DNA of 64,000 bases from the NCBI GenBank assembly GCA_963457665.1, contig OY735236.1, positions 42,293,642 to 42,357,641 of the forward strand, given 5' to 3'. The DNA comes from Thysanoteuthis rhombus. Taxonomy: Eukaryota > Mollusca > Cephalopoda > Oegopsida > Thysanoteuthidae. Both the position numbers and the translations under genes were made by a program. The notes beneath the pieces were generated by a model that did no database searches, had not been told where the DNA came from, and worked only from the letters and a program-made list of their open reading frames with translations. Positions 32,990 through 45,239 of this stretch are shown piece after piece. How positions within the stretch are numbered: position 1 is the stretch's first letter; the number at the start of each line of letters is the position of its first letter.

Positions 32990-33760
32990 TACATCTCCTT
33001 TTAGGAGTCTGCTGGGACATCGTAATTCAAGCATTGAGCACTTAAATAGGTTAGTTTTGAAAGGGTTAAAGGTAAATTCTATCAAAGAAGCAGATCAAAG
33101 TGTATTTCTCTTTTTTATCTATAGATTTTTAGAAGGCAACAAATGAACTTCTTGATTGTTTATTAATGAAAGGAAAATGATCTTTTCTGATAAATGACCC
33201 AATTAAGTCACATTGATATATAAAGTGACAAAATACTCTTTAAAGGATTTATTAGTAAAGTAAACCAATAATAATTCCTCAATCGTCAATATTTCTTTAC
33301 CGCAAGTATTTTACTCAAAGTAAGCTTTTCTTTTTTCAATCTTTTAGAATTTTATTGAGCAAAAACTCTAATCCAGGGAAAAGATTTATAGGAAAACAAT
33401 TCCAATTTTGACATTAAGGCTGCCAATCGTTTTTTTTTCTCTCCAGTTATAAGTTACCCTTCCTCCATTTTTATCTCTTTCCTCTCCCTTCTTACCCTCT
33501 TATCAAACTAGATTTAAAAAACCCTAAACCTTCCTCCATTTTTCTTCTTCTTTTTGTTTATAAGAAAAAAATTGGCCTGTCACTTAAATTTTGAAAAATG
33601 TCACATAAATGGTGTTTTATGTTGAGATTTTTCTCCGATTACTTTAAAGAAAAAGGAATCTAAAAGGGAGAGAATGGTCTGTACTTGATCGAAGGGATCT
33701 GAGAATCAAAAAGCCAATGACAGATGTTAAAATGTATTTATTGAAATGCATATAAGCATA
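32990..33760. other. AT-rich non-coding DNA, nothing recognised
   Basis: No supported feature. Confidence 0.4.
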
Positions 33761-33761
33761 A

Positions 33762-33965
33762 AACATGGAGGCTGCATGGAGAATGGAATTGGTGAAACAA
33801 GTTCAAACTCCGGCTGAGACTGTTTGCATTCACTTTGCATTAATGCCCTTGAGAAAGGCATGCATATACTTTTTTTGTCTTCAGCTATGGGTAAATAGCA
33901 AGGCAGCTTGGGCCTTTAGCCCCGTAAGGGTGTCCATCTTGGGTAATCGGGCTAATACCCAGACC
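33762..33965 (+). repeat. SINE-A, copy 7 (best conserved)
   Basis: 'catggagaatggaattgg', the B-box-like 'caagttcaaactccggctg', 'cccttgagaaaggcatg', 'agctatgggtaaatagcaag', 'gcctttagccccgtaagg'. A good reference copy for the family. The 68-aa ORF here is incidental. Confidence 0.75.
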
Positions 33966-34350
33966 CTTTGAAAACCCACAATTTCTACCAATGATGGTTT
34001 GGCCTCTATGAATCATTTAAAAAAATGGAGACTAAAATCACTGCCTCTCGTATTATGCAACACTGGAACTGAACTGAAGACATGAACATAAAATACTTGA
34101 TGTGCCTAACAAACTGTCCAGATCAGACATGCTATTTACATTTTGGAGAAAACATTTTCTTGGATCATTTTTCCTGTTCTGATTTTATATATTCTGGTTC
34201 AAAAATATGACTCCATATCTTTATCTGCATATCTTTATAATCAAATTTCCTGAACTTTGAACTTGGGAAATTTTTCTGGGAGTAGTTGTTGCCTGAAAAG
34301 CATATCTTAAAATTATTGTTTAAAATTCAATTGATCATACACAATTATAA

Positions 34351-34713
34351 GCTGTCAATGAAAAAGGTTTCTTCAGTTTCTAAGTTCAGGTGGCTATATA
34401 TTGTGGATACAGACTGCACCAATGAAGCTAGAGGGCTGAAAATTTCAATAATTATTCCTCATCATATCTTGAAAGAACATTTTTCATTTTGTTTTCCAAA
34501 TTTAACCCCCCCCAAAGATTTTTAGTGTAGTCTTCAGTTAACAATGACAATTTATACTAAAATGGTCACTAGTTTGTACTTAAAGGCAAGAGAAGTAATT
34601 TATTTATCAATCACACCTTATTCCAATTTTTTGATTGATCACCTCAAACATGGCATGCTACCAAAGGATGTTGGTTACCTAACGGCTTCCATTGAGTGAC
34701 TAACCAGATCTCT
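34351..34713 (+). repeat. R400 dispersed repeat, copy 14
   Basis: 'gctgtcaatgaaaaaggttt' to 'gagtgactaaccagatct'; a C8 run near 34507. Confidence 0.8.
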
Positions 34714-34805
34714 GACAAATAATGTTTATGTACATTAACATTTTGGAACTAAATCATAATTTTGTTAATCTATAATATTGTTCTGCTTGTTCATAGCAGT
34801 TTTGA

Positions 34806-35150
34806 AATGTCACGCTTTCAGTAAAAACACAACAGAAATGTTAGGTAGTTTGATAAAAAAGTTGGAAAAGAAAGGACAGGAAGTTAGTTAGTTCATTATG
34901 AGAGTAAGAAGATGTTTCAAATGTTACACTTTAGGTAATAACATAAGGGAAAAGTTTGGTAGTTTGATAAGAGGGTTGAAAAAGATAGGACTGAAAAAGG
35001 AGGTAGATAGTTTTATAACTGGGTTGGAAGATGGGATATTATGCTTTCAGTAATAACATAAAGGAAGTTTATGTAGTTTAAAAAGACAGTATGAAAAGAG
35101 AAGGCAGAAAAAAAAGTGATAGGTGAGAAAAGATAGTTTACTGAGGGAGA
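34806..35150 (+). repeat. Family D tandem array, ~115-bp unit, three copies
   Basis: Units begin at about 34811, 34924 and 35040 ('cacgctttcagtaaaaac', 'acactttaggtaataac', 'atgctttcagtaataac'). Each continues with 'ggtagtttgataagagggtt' and a GA-rich part. Dispersed relatives at 28.6 and 54.3 kb. Confidence 0.65.
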
Positions 35151-35259
35151 AGGTAGATTTTTTATGAATTTGAATGATGTTTGAATATTATTTGAATGAA
35201 AAAGTGGCTGGAAAATGAAGATTGGGAGAGATACTGGCAAAGGGCGGGAAAAACAGAGG

Positions 35260-36580
35260 CATGAGATAATGAGATCTTAGTTATCTACATCAATAGAATT
35301 TCTGCAGGTTTAGCTAATTTTGTTCAAAAACTTGAAGATCTGTTATAACTAATTTACATAATTTTCTATCACGTTATAAATGAGACTGTGTTGTAATGAA
35401 TTTTCCATTTTTACAAATCTTGAAGGCGTCGGGGCTTGACTGGCCATAAAAAACAAACAAATCAAATGTTAGATTAGATTGGAGACAGACACATCCAAGT
35501 AGTAAATTCTTGTTGGGAGACGGATATAAAATATTTAGAAAAGGAAAGCGACAAATTCAAACTTTTTCAACTGCTAAAATGAAGTCCTCAGGACGGCTAT
35601 GCTGCTGCAAATTTGGATGAGTACAATTGAATTTTCTGAATTTTAGGAACAGATGAAAAGAAAAGGGTGATGAGTTTTGTTTTTTTGATAACTGAAATAT
35701 TTTTGTCTCGTTCATTTCCTTTTTACAGTTGGTTTAACCTGGTTCATTAGGGAGTTTTCTGTTTGGGTATTCAGCTATCAATTTGAGAGCCAAATTTAAC
35801 GTTATGAAAATTTTGGCCCATGTGCAGAAAGGATTAGAAGTGATTCTGCATTACCAAGCTGTATTAAAGTGTATATATCATTTTTCCCAACACAAGCTCA
35901 CATTTTTGGGTAAAAATTTGCTAAAGAAGAATAAAGTGTTTGAGAAAATGGTGAGGTAGATCTTCTGTACGGTTAGGAATTGGATAATGTCTTTTGTGTA
36001 GACAATTTCCTGTTTGTTTCGATATTGTCCAATATCATGGCACTGTAAAATCAAGCAAAGGAGAAGGGGTCATTGCTGTCATTCATTATTTCGGCTGAAA
36101 GGTGTGGTCTTTTCTCTGTCTACTCCAGAGAGTTTATGGTATCTCTATAATTTGGGATGTGATCTGTGATAATTAAATGAGAAGACGAGGGAATTCAACG
36201 TTTTTCTCTCTTTTGTCTGGTTCGTTTGTGGAGGAAAGGGAAGAATTATTTAAGGGCAAAGAAATGGATTTTATTTCATCACTCCTGAGATTCCTTCAGT
36301 CGAATCAATATGGATGGCTGTACTATACCGAATCAATAGGGACAATTATCGATCAACTGGTACATCCCCCATGCACAGATACTTACACAATCGTATTCGC
36401 TTGCTTTATTTCTCTTTTTTGCTCACTTACACCCCTTCCCCACCTTCCCTACGTGCGGAGGTAGTTGCATAATTTCTACCAGTGACAGGGGTTAGTGTTC
36501 AGGCGTTGATAGAAGCCAGGACTTTGAATGCTGATTTTGGGCATATCCACAATCTTACCCTATCTCCTAAATTTGATCTT
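35260..36580. other. Non-coding DNA, nothing recognised
   Basis: A 95-aa ORF at 36177-36464 has no family resemblance. No shared repeat noticed. Confidence 0.4.
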
Positions 36581-36582
36581 GT

Positions 36583-36655
36583 TAGTTGATCATCGTTCCA
36601 ATGATGTCTGTGACTGTGCAGAGATTTGTTTAGTAACCTGTGAGTGAATGAGTTT
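36583..36655. repeat. Short dispersed repeat shared with 21240-21312
   Basis: 'ttccaatgatgtctgtg' and 'gcagagatttgtttagtaac' match the earlier copy. Confidence 0.5.
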
Positions 36656-36729
36656 TTTCAGAAAAATGGGATGCTTGTTGCATATTGATGAACCCGCTGT
36701 CTTGGCCTAAAAAGTTGTTTTTCCAGTGT

Positions 36730-37540
36730 TACAATGAGATTAGAATAGACGGTGAGTATCTGAGCAACCTCAGATTTGTAGACGGTATTACCCTTTTCGC
36801 AGAGAGCGTAAACAACCTCCAACTAATGATAGATGAACTAAATGAAGAGAGCAAAAAAGTTAGCCTACCCATGAACTTCAGCAAGACAAAAATCATGTGC
36901 AACAACCACATCGAGGATAAAAACACTAAGATCAAAATCGAGGACACAGAACTGGAGGAGGTAGATCACTGCATTTATGTAGGACAACGAATCTCCATGA
37001 GACCCTCAAAAGAAGAAGAAATCAAGCAAAGAATCACACTAGGATGGCAAGCCTTTGGCCTTCAAAAATAAGATTCCATTAATCTCTAAAGAGAAGGGTG
37101 TATAAACAGTGCATCCTCCCAATAGTCATTTATGGAGCTGGAACATGGAACCTAACCAAGAGACAGATCCACAAATTGAGAACCATGCAACGTGCACATA
37201 AAAAAATTATGCTGGGCCTCACATGGAGAGACTACAAGACAGCACAGTACATCCGGAAAAAGACAGGAGTCAGGGACATCATAGAATCCATTGAAAATCT
37301 CAAATGGTGGTGGGCTGGCTATGTTGCAAGAATGGCAGACAACCGATGGACATTGTGACTCACGACATGGATCCCCAGAGATCACATGCGCAACTGAGGC
37401 CGACACAATACAAGATGGAGAGACGAGCTAGACAAATTCAGAAAGCACTGGCTCCGCGACGCCCATGATAGAGTGGCAAATCCTGGGGAAAGTCTATGTC
37501 CAACAACAGTCATTGAAAGACTGATGATGACAATGAGACA
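36730..37540 (+). pseudogene. RTE non-LTR retrotransposon: RT C-terminal half and 3' end
   Basis: 5'-truncated RTE/BovB-like element. 36733-37071 encodes 'IRIDGEYLSNLRFVDGIT', the palm motif that should read FADDI; here it is FVDGI (36775-36789), so a catalytic aspartate is lost. 'IEDTELEEVDHCIYVGQR' follows. After a stop and frameshift, 37098-37358 gives 'CILPIVIYGAGTWNLTKRQ', 'QRAHKKIMLGLTWRDYKTA' and 'WWWAGYVARMADNRW', the usual RTE C-terminal blocks. The end 'ttgaaagactgatgatgac' is the RTE tail. The full-length protein also has an N-terminal endonuclease, absent here. Non-functional. Confidence 0.9.
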
Positions 37541-37599
37541 CGCCAACTGGTGGCCATTTTGTCTCTTGGAGTTGCCAGAAAAGAGGTAGAGTTCACCAC

Positions 37600-37835
37600 C
37601 AGTCGACCTTAAAAGCTCTACTCCAGGTTTGTTTTCCTGTCAGAGTAATCAGTCTTTTACTTGGACTGGCTCACAGGGCTAAAGGGCTGCAACTGCCTTG
37701 CTATTTACCCATAGCTGGGAGAGGAGTGGATTCATGCCTTTCCCAATGGCATTGCTACAAACTGAACACAAGATGTCCCTGCCAGAGTTTGAACTCTATT
37801 CACAGATTCCATTATCTGTGCTGTTAGACAACGTA
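37600..37835 (-). repeat. SINE-A, copy 8
   Basis: Minus orientation, directly after the RTE tail. 'ctatttacccatagctggga', 'gattcatgcctttcccaatg', 'cagagtttgaactctattc'. SINE-A might use the RTE machinery, but no shared tail is evident. Confidence 0.7.
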
Positions 37836-38016
37836 CACTTTTGACACTGGATATAGAATAAATATTTCCAAATGACTTGTGACACCCACAAGTATTTGAG
37901 TATTTACATGAAACCCAATCCCAATCCATAGTAGAGTGGATTTGACAACACTGGTTTAGGCTACGTATTCATTTTGAATACAATGTAAAATTTGGAAATT
38001 TCAACAGGGGTATATA

Positions 38017-39510
<1,494 letters not shown>

Positions 39511-39906
39511 GAGATTAGATTTATATCTCTTGTCTCCGCGAATCAAATTGTGTTTGCTGTGATGTGGCAGCTCTCGGTAACGTTGCGAATTCTAAAGCAG
39601 ATATTTGCATGTCTATTCGGGATGGACAGATGGTCGTAGGGAAGGAGAGGGACGAAATGATGGCTGGATGGATGGACAGTAAGATTAGCTAGCAACTACC
39701 AGTGCAACGACCACGGACCACAACACCAACAGTGATGATGGTGGTGGGTAGGGACAGCCTTGGTATCAGTAGTCAGAGATGCGACTGGTGATCAATTGTA
39801 GGCCGAGTTGAATGACTCATCCTTTAGCAAAACTACATTCTCTACAGATGGAAAATGCTGAGACATCCTCCGCTACCTTTTTTTTTTTTCTTGTTTTTTT
39901 TTCCAG

Positions 39907-39948
39907 GATGGAGAGATCTATGCGATGTCAGTCCAGACAGAAACTGGG
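39907..39948 (+). other. Candidate exon start after a strong acceptor
   Basis: A long T-rich tract ending 'ttttttttccag' precedes an open frame DGEIYAMSVQTETG. Possible donors at 39949 or 39952 are weak. No protein recognised. The preceding 39540-39830 is less AT-rich than its surroundings. Confidence 0.2.
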
Positions 39949-40114
39949 GTGGTACAACGGGGAGAAATTTTTTTTTTTTTTTTTTTTACTATGTTTTTTA
40001 GTGTTGTTTTGACACTAGTTTTTAATGTTTCTTTTGTATCAACGGTCTTTTGTATCAACAGACTTGGTATTAATGAATATTCAGTCCTTATTGCTTTCCG
40101 GCTTACGTCTTTTG

Positions 40115-40440
40115 CTTCATTAACTTGGATCTTGGGTTGAATAACCTCTTGGCTTTTGCTTATGGAATAGAATTGCTTATGGCAGCCTGTTGATATTTGG
40201 TGATAGACGTTGAATAAGCAATGGCTCATGAAATAGATTCTTTTTGATTCAGGATCCCCAGCCACACTGCACATAGCTTCATTCACTTGGATAATGGGTA
40301 GAATAACCTCTTGGCTTTGCTTATGGAATAGAATTGCTTATGGCAGCCTGTTGATACCTGATGATAGACTTTGGATAAACAGTGGCCCATGAAGTAGATT
40401 CTTTTTGAGATGGTAAAGGATTTAGGATCCCAAGCCACAC
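40115..40440 (+). repeat. Tandem duplication, 162-bp unit
   Basis: 'cttcattaacttggatct' at 40115 is repeated as 'cttcattcacttggataat' at 40277. Both are followed by 'gaataacctcttggctttt' or a near match, 'gcttatggcagcctgttgat' and 'agtagattctttttga' or a near match. High similarity suggests a fairly recent event. Confidence 0.85.
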
Positions 40441-40484
40441 AGAACTTGGACAAACGTGGGTGAATACATGCTGCTATCTGCTTG

Positions 40485-40897
40485 TTAGAAACTAATTAGA
40501 TAGGTTTCCTCCGTTTCAAAGTGAGTCCAGCTGGTTGGCTATGTATGTGTCGCATATACAAGCTGCACCAATGTAGCTAAAGAGCTAAATATTCAAACAT
40601 TTACTCCTTACTATATCTAGAAATATTTTTTGTTTCTTAAAAGGAGATTTCTGTGGGAGGTCAATTTACAATGTGAGTTCATGCTGAATTAGTTCAGTTA
40701 GTCCCTTAGTTTTTGTCTGTCTTCATTTATTTGGAAGTTAGGACTTTTTCAGTGATCTTTGCCCCATGAAAGACGAGAGTATTCATAAACAACCTCTTTT
40801 TCCAATTTTTTGATTGATCATCCCAACCTAGTATGCTGCAAAAAGATACTGGTCACATGATAGTTTCTATTGGGTGACTAACTAATCAGACCTGCTT
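40485..40897 (+). repeat. R400 dispersed repeat, copy 15
   Basis: 'ttagaaactaattagatagg' to 'ctaactaatcagacctgc', immediately after the 162-bp duplication and immediately before a Family M copy. Confidence 0.85.
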
Positions 40898-40899
40898 CT

Positions 40900-41130
40900 T
40901 TGTCTGTTAGTCTGTACAATATCTTTAAAAGTTCTCAATGAATTTCAATGACATTTGGTTGAAAAGTGGGCAATGGAACGATTGATTACATTTTGAACTA
41001 GATCCAAAATTCTTAAGGGATTTTGATAAACAGTTTTTTTTTTAGCTTTCCAGATGTGATAAAACAGTAATGACATTATCATAGTGACATCATCATTAGT
41101 AAATATGATAAATTGCTTTACAGGATTTTT
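40900..41130 (+). repeat. Family M dispersed repeat
   Basis: 'tctgtacaatatctttaaaa', 'gttctcaatgaatttcaatg', 'acatttggttgaaaagtggg'; abuts the R400 copy. Confidence 0.65.
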
Positions 41131-41708
41131 TTTCAAACTGTTGATATGTCTCTGTCCAAAGGATATGATTTGAAAAATGATCATATGGCTTTTATCAGAG
41201 TTGATACTTGCTCCATTATTATAGGATTTCAGGTAATTGTATTTCTAATTTTAGGTATCATTGTTCTCCAATATTTTTGCTTTATTTTTTCATTAAGATA
41301 AAGATATGACCCTTTTTTTTTCTGAAACGTCTTTGTTGGACATTCTATACACATCATAGTTTATTTTTTAATCTGAAATCACTCGAGATTCAAATGTTTA
41401 AAAATTATAACGACTCTTCATAATTCAAGAAAACATATTTAGTGGTGTTCTTTATTAATCATTATTCATTATTTCCATTTATATTTTATCTACTGATATT
41501 ATATATGTTATGCTGAATCGGTGACATGATCTAGTTAGTGAAATTTACTTTTTTTTTTTTTTTTAAAAGTTCGATTTCACTTTGATTACACAAACTTTTG
41601 ATCACGAAAAAAGTCGTCTTATATCCTTGTTTTGATTTAAAAAACCATTGATTATATTTGATTGTAAATAAAACTTTGCCAATTGGACTATTTCACCAAT
41701 TTAGTGTA

Positions 41709-41826
41709 ACACATATATATATATATATATAGTTTTTAGGAGTTTCTTCAACTATCTATGTCTCTATCTACATATTTTCTTATTTTAATATATTCAGTGT
41801 TTGAAGCTGTAAAGTTTTATACACAC

Positions 41827-41855
<29 letters not shown>
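41709..41855. repeat. Two (AT)n microsatellites ~95 bp apart
   Basis: TA runs at 41709-41731 and 41826-41853. Confidence 0.9.
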
Positions 41856-41857
<2 letters not shown>

Positions 41858-42289
41858 CCACATTTCAATGTGTCAATGATATTCCAGCCTGAAGGATGCA
41901 CCCCAATTAAGATAAGTCAAATTTTGATCATAAAAAATAAACATATCAAAAAAAGTAACCTTCACCCTGTGGGATGCAGGATAAATTTCCGAGAGTTATT
42001 TTAGGAAAAAAATCGTGTCTTCGACGCCGGTAAATATGGTGTATAGTCTAATTCCCAATATCTTGAGGGTGAGATTTATTACTCTCTTTGGACAGGATCT
42101 TATTAACCTCCCTTGGACCTTATCTCATAAATAATTTCAGATCATGTCAACTCCTGTTAAGAGTCATCGTCTTTTTGTTCCTTGTGATCTCTTCTATAAT
42201 AGAGAATTCCTTTCTTTGAAAAGTGAAGTCTTATAGAAAATTATTCTTACCATCTAATAAGGCAATGAATTAATCATTTGTTTATTTTG

Positions 42290-42980
42290 ATTAAGGAGTT
42301 TAATCATACGGAAAATAATTTTGCTGGAAATGATACTTAATTTTCTCAAATGATATATGATCTACCCAGGTCAGCCATACTGTCAGTATACTCATAAGCA
42401 GGGGTGGCAGACCTCTATAGCCAGCTTTGGCATGTGTATAGAAGAAGGAAACTCCCACAAAACCTATGGCCTTGGTACCTTGCACCCATCATCTTGTCTT
42501 GATAGGCCATGGCATTCAAACCTTTGACTAAAAGTGTGGGGTTGATCATGTGCTCACTGCACCTCACTTGCTGAGGGCAAGATGTTGAAAACCCTCCCAG
42601 GGCGTGTCATGGTACACAATGGTATTTTATCCCCTTTCTCTCTGATGCATTTCTACAACTTACTTCTGAAGTTTCCATTGTTAACCTCTTGCAAGATTTA
42701 TTTTGATAAATGATAAAAATGATAAATAAATTTTGTCTCTTTTTAGAATTCAGATTCTGATACTTTATTCTTAGTTGAAGACAGTAAGAACACACAGACA
42801 TAAGCATTGTCCTCTCTCTCCCTTTGCTTTAGCATGACAGAAACAACCAAAAAAACAGATGAAAAAAGTGATTTGTGGTTTTCATATAATATAGATGTAT
42901 CAGTAATTTATTAAGGAGTTCAATCATTTGAAAATAAATTTGGCTAGAAATGAAACTTGATTTGCTCTAATGATACATTA
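42290..42980. repeat. 71-bp direct repeats flanking a ~550-bp segment
   Basis: 42290-42360 and 42910-42980 match at about four positions in five by eye ('attaaggagtt', 'aatcat', 'ctcaaatgatatat' and 'ctctaatgatacat'), offset 620 bp. The segment between is richer in GC (42365-42620) and holds a short repeat also seen at 16460-16545. It could be a duplication with later insertion, or long terminal direct repeats of an unknown element. Confidence 0.55.
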
Positions 42981-43029
42981 TGGTATTTGAGTGTTTTTAC
43001 GTGTAATGTACCAAAATATCAATCCAGTT

Positions 43030-43670
43030 GAATCATCATCATCATCATCATCATCAGTCTTTTAATGTCCATCGTTGGACATAGACCTTCCCCAGGATTC
43101 GCCACAATTCCCTATCACGGGCATCGCGGAGCCAGTATTTCCTGAATCTGTCAAGTTCATCACTCCATCTTGTGTTCTGTTGGCTTTAGTTTCTCTTGTG
43201 ATCTCTGGGGATCCATGTTATAAGACATGATGTCCATCGGTTGTCTTTTGTTCTTGCAACATGGCCTGCCCATTGCCATTTGAGTGTTTTAATAGTTTCT
43301 ATGATGTCACAAACATCTGTTTTCTTCCTTATATACTGTACTGTCTTGTGAACTCTCCATGTAAGGTTGAGCATGACTTTCTCATGTGCACGCTGCATAC
43401 TTCTCAGTTTGCAGGTCTGTCTCTTGGTTAGGTTCCATGTTTCAGCTCCATAGGTGACTATTGGGAGAATGCATTAGTTGTATAGTCTTCTATTCCTTAT
43501 AAATCTGGTGCAGGATATCTGACCTGATTGATATTGCGGTACTTCACTTCTTTTTACTGACACATTTCCCTGACTGACTCCCAAAGTCTACATTAGTAAC
43601 CTCTTCTACTCGTATACATCTGATGCTGATCCTGTTACGTTGGTGTTCGTTTTGTCGATTCAAACTACTT
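43030..43670 (-). pseudogene. RTE non-LTR retrotransposon: RT C-terminal part and tail
   Basis: The (atc)n at 43033-43056 is the complement of the TGATGA tail. On the minus strand 43398-43186 reads 'QRAHEKVMLNLTWRVHKTV' and 'WQWAGHVARTKDNRW'. Further upstream, with frameshifts, 'RISIRCIRVEEVTN' fits the conserved VEEV-x-x-F-x-YLG region. Truncated at the 5' end and full of stops. Confidence 0.8.
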
Positions 43671-43745
43671 GCGGGTGCGGACGCAGGGTAGGGGATGTCC
43701 AGTGGATCTGGACCCTAATTCTACTCAAAAACCTGGATCCGTCTC

Positions 43746-43928
43746 CTAAAAGGCTGTATTGTTAACGTCTTCAACTTGTACGCATTTGATGCTGATCTGG
43801 TGACGTTGGTGTTTCTCTTTGTAGATTGAAAGAACTGCTGGCCATTGCTTATGCATTGGATACTTCTGATAAGATGAAATACATTCATTAATTTTCAGAA
43901 CATCTTTTAACTTGATATCATTGGACAT
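43746..43928 (-). pseudogene. Second RTE reverse transcriptase fragment
   Basis: 'EKHQRHQISIKCVQVEDVNN' parallels 'NEHQRNRISIRCIRVEEVTN' in the adjacent copy, about 160 bp away on the same strand. Either part of the same region was duplicated or two copies abut. The upstream ORF part is not recognisable. Confidence 0.5.
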
Positions 43929-44394
43929 CTTTATGATAATGTTTCTCTCTTAGATTGATTCTGTACATTCTCTCAAAAAATGGTTGCATTGGTGTGATGA
44001 CACTCAGATTGTAAGACCGTTAGATAAGAAATTTGTTAAACCTGATTTTACGGGAATTAAGATTCATATTGATGATATGGGTCAATTATTCAAAGTTCTA
44101 TAAAATCTTTGGCAAGGTTCATGTTAATTATAATTTTAATGAAATGAAATGTGCCAGGTGAATGTATCTTTTTGTTGAATTTCATACATTTTTATCACTT
44201 GAATTAATGTGTATTTTAATGTTGAATATGTATTTTTGATATAAATTTCATATGGATATGCCCATAGAAGCATAAATGAATAAATAAATAAGATTGTCTT
44301 TTTTAAGAACATGATTTTCTGATAGAAACAGTAATTAACATCAAATTTACAATGGCTTTTTCAAATTTAATTTACTTCTAATGAAGTTGGAAGA

Positions 44395-44620
44395 GGCATA
44401 CGAATTCAATTTGCCTGTCCATACAATATCTTGAAAGGCTCTTGAATTCAATGACATTTTCTAGAAGGGTGAGCCATTGGCTAAGAAAGAATTGATTAAA
44501 TTTTGGGATAAATCCAGGAATCTTTACAGTTTTCTCCCCTGCATCGTAGCTATTTGTGAACTGATTTTTGGCATTGGAAGAGGTATGCATTCTCTTGATG
44601 CTTTTTAGTTTCACCTTTGA
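44395..44620 (+). repeat. Family M dispersed repeat
   Basis: 'cctgtccatacaatatcttg', 'tgaattcaatgacatttt', 'tttgggataaatccaggaat', 'tctcccctgcatcg'. Confidence 0.6.
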
Positions 44621-44744
44621 TAACGCGGCCCCAAAATAAACACTTCAGAATTATTCTATAACTTTCAGAAGAATCATGACAAGTCCAACTTTTGTTTGGA
44701 CAATCTAATCTCTCATTTCCATTTTTGATATTAACATGATGTTT

Positions 44745-45222
44745 CAGATAATTCATTCCTTAGCCTTCTTCAGGTGTAACACATAATCAAAAAAAAAAAA
44801 AGAAAGAGGAATGAAAGTTTTGTGGTTACGTTCTATGAACAAAAGGAGGTTAATAATAAAAACTCTGATTTTTGTCTATCCAATTCGTTAGTTAATACCT
44901 TCAGTACTCTTTTTTTTCATTTAAAAAAATCTTTAGTCCTAAATGCGTCATGTACAAAGTGACTGAAAAGATGGTGTAAAACCGTTTATTAAATCCAATT
45001 TACCAATGAAAGAAATCTCAATAAGCTCTCATCAGAGCTGGTTTAAATAATTTTGTTTCAAACATTTCATGAAGATGAATTTTACTGTTTTGTTTTTAAT
45101 TCTGAGAAAAGTCATTAATATTTAGAGAAATTTTTGGACAATCAAACTCCTTCTTTCTGGGCATTTCTTTCCTTACAGATGTTACACCTGAAGAAGGCCG
45201 TAGAATGGATCGTCTGAAATAT
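44745..45222. mobile_element. Inverted pair with hammerhead-like arms (locus e)
   Basis: The left arm 44740-44785 ('cagataattcattccttag', 'ccttcttcaggtgtaacac') and the complement of the right arm 45178-45222 ('cagacgatccattctacgg', 'ccttcttcaggtgtaacat') match over about 42 bp. The ~390-bp interior is AT-rich with no ORF. This parallels 9437-9740. Confidence 0.6.
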
Positions 45223-45230
45223 AGGAACAG
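45183..45230 (+). ncRNA. Hammerhead-ribozyme-like motif, locus e
   Basis: CTGAAGA (45188-45194), a 21-nt stem II region in which AGGC can pair with GTCT, then GAAA (45216-45219). Stem I is partial (GTT and AAC around the motif). Followed by 'cagcaaataaacagg', similar to the tail at 20.93 kb. Confidence 0.35.
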
Positions 45231-45239
45231 CAAATAAAC

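Noticed and set aside
36729-36947. 72-aa minus ORF
   Set aside because: Antisense shadow of the RTE RT fragment.
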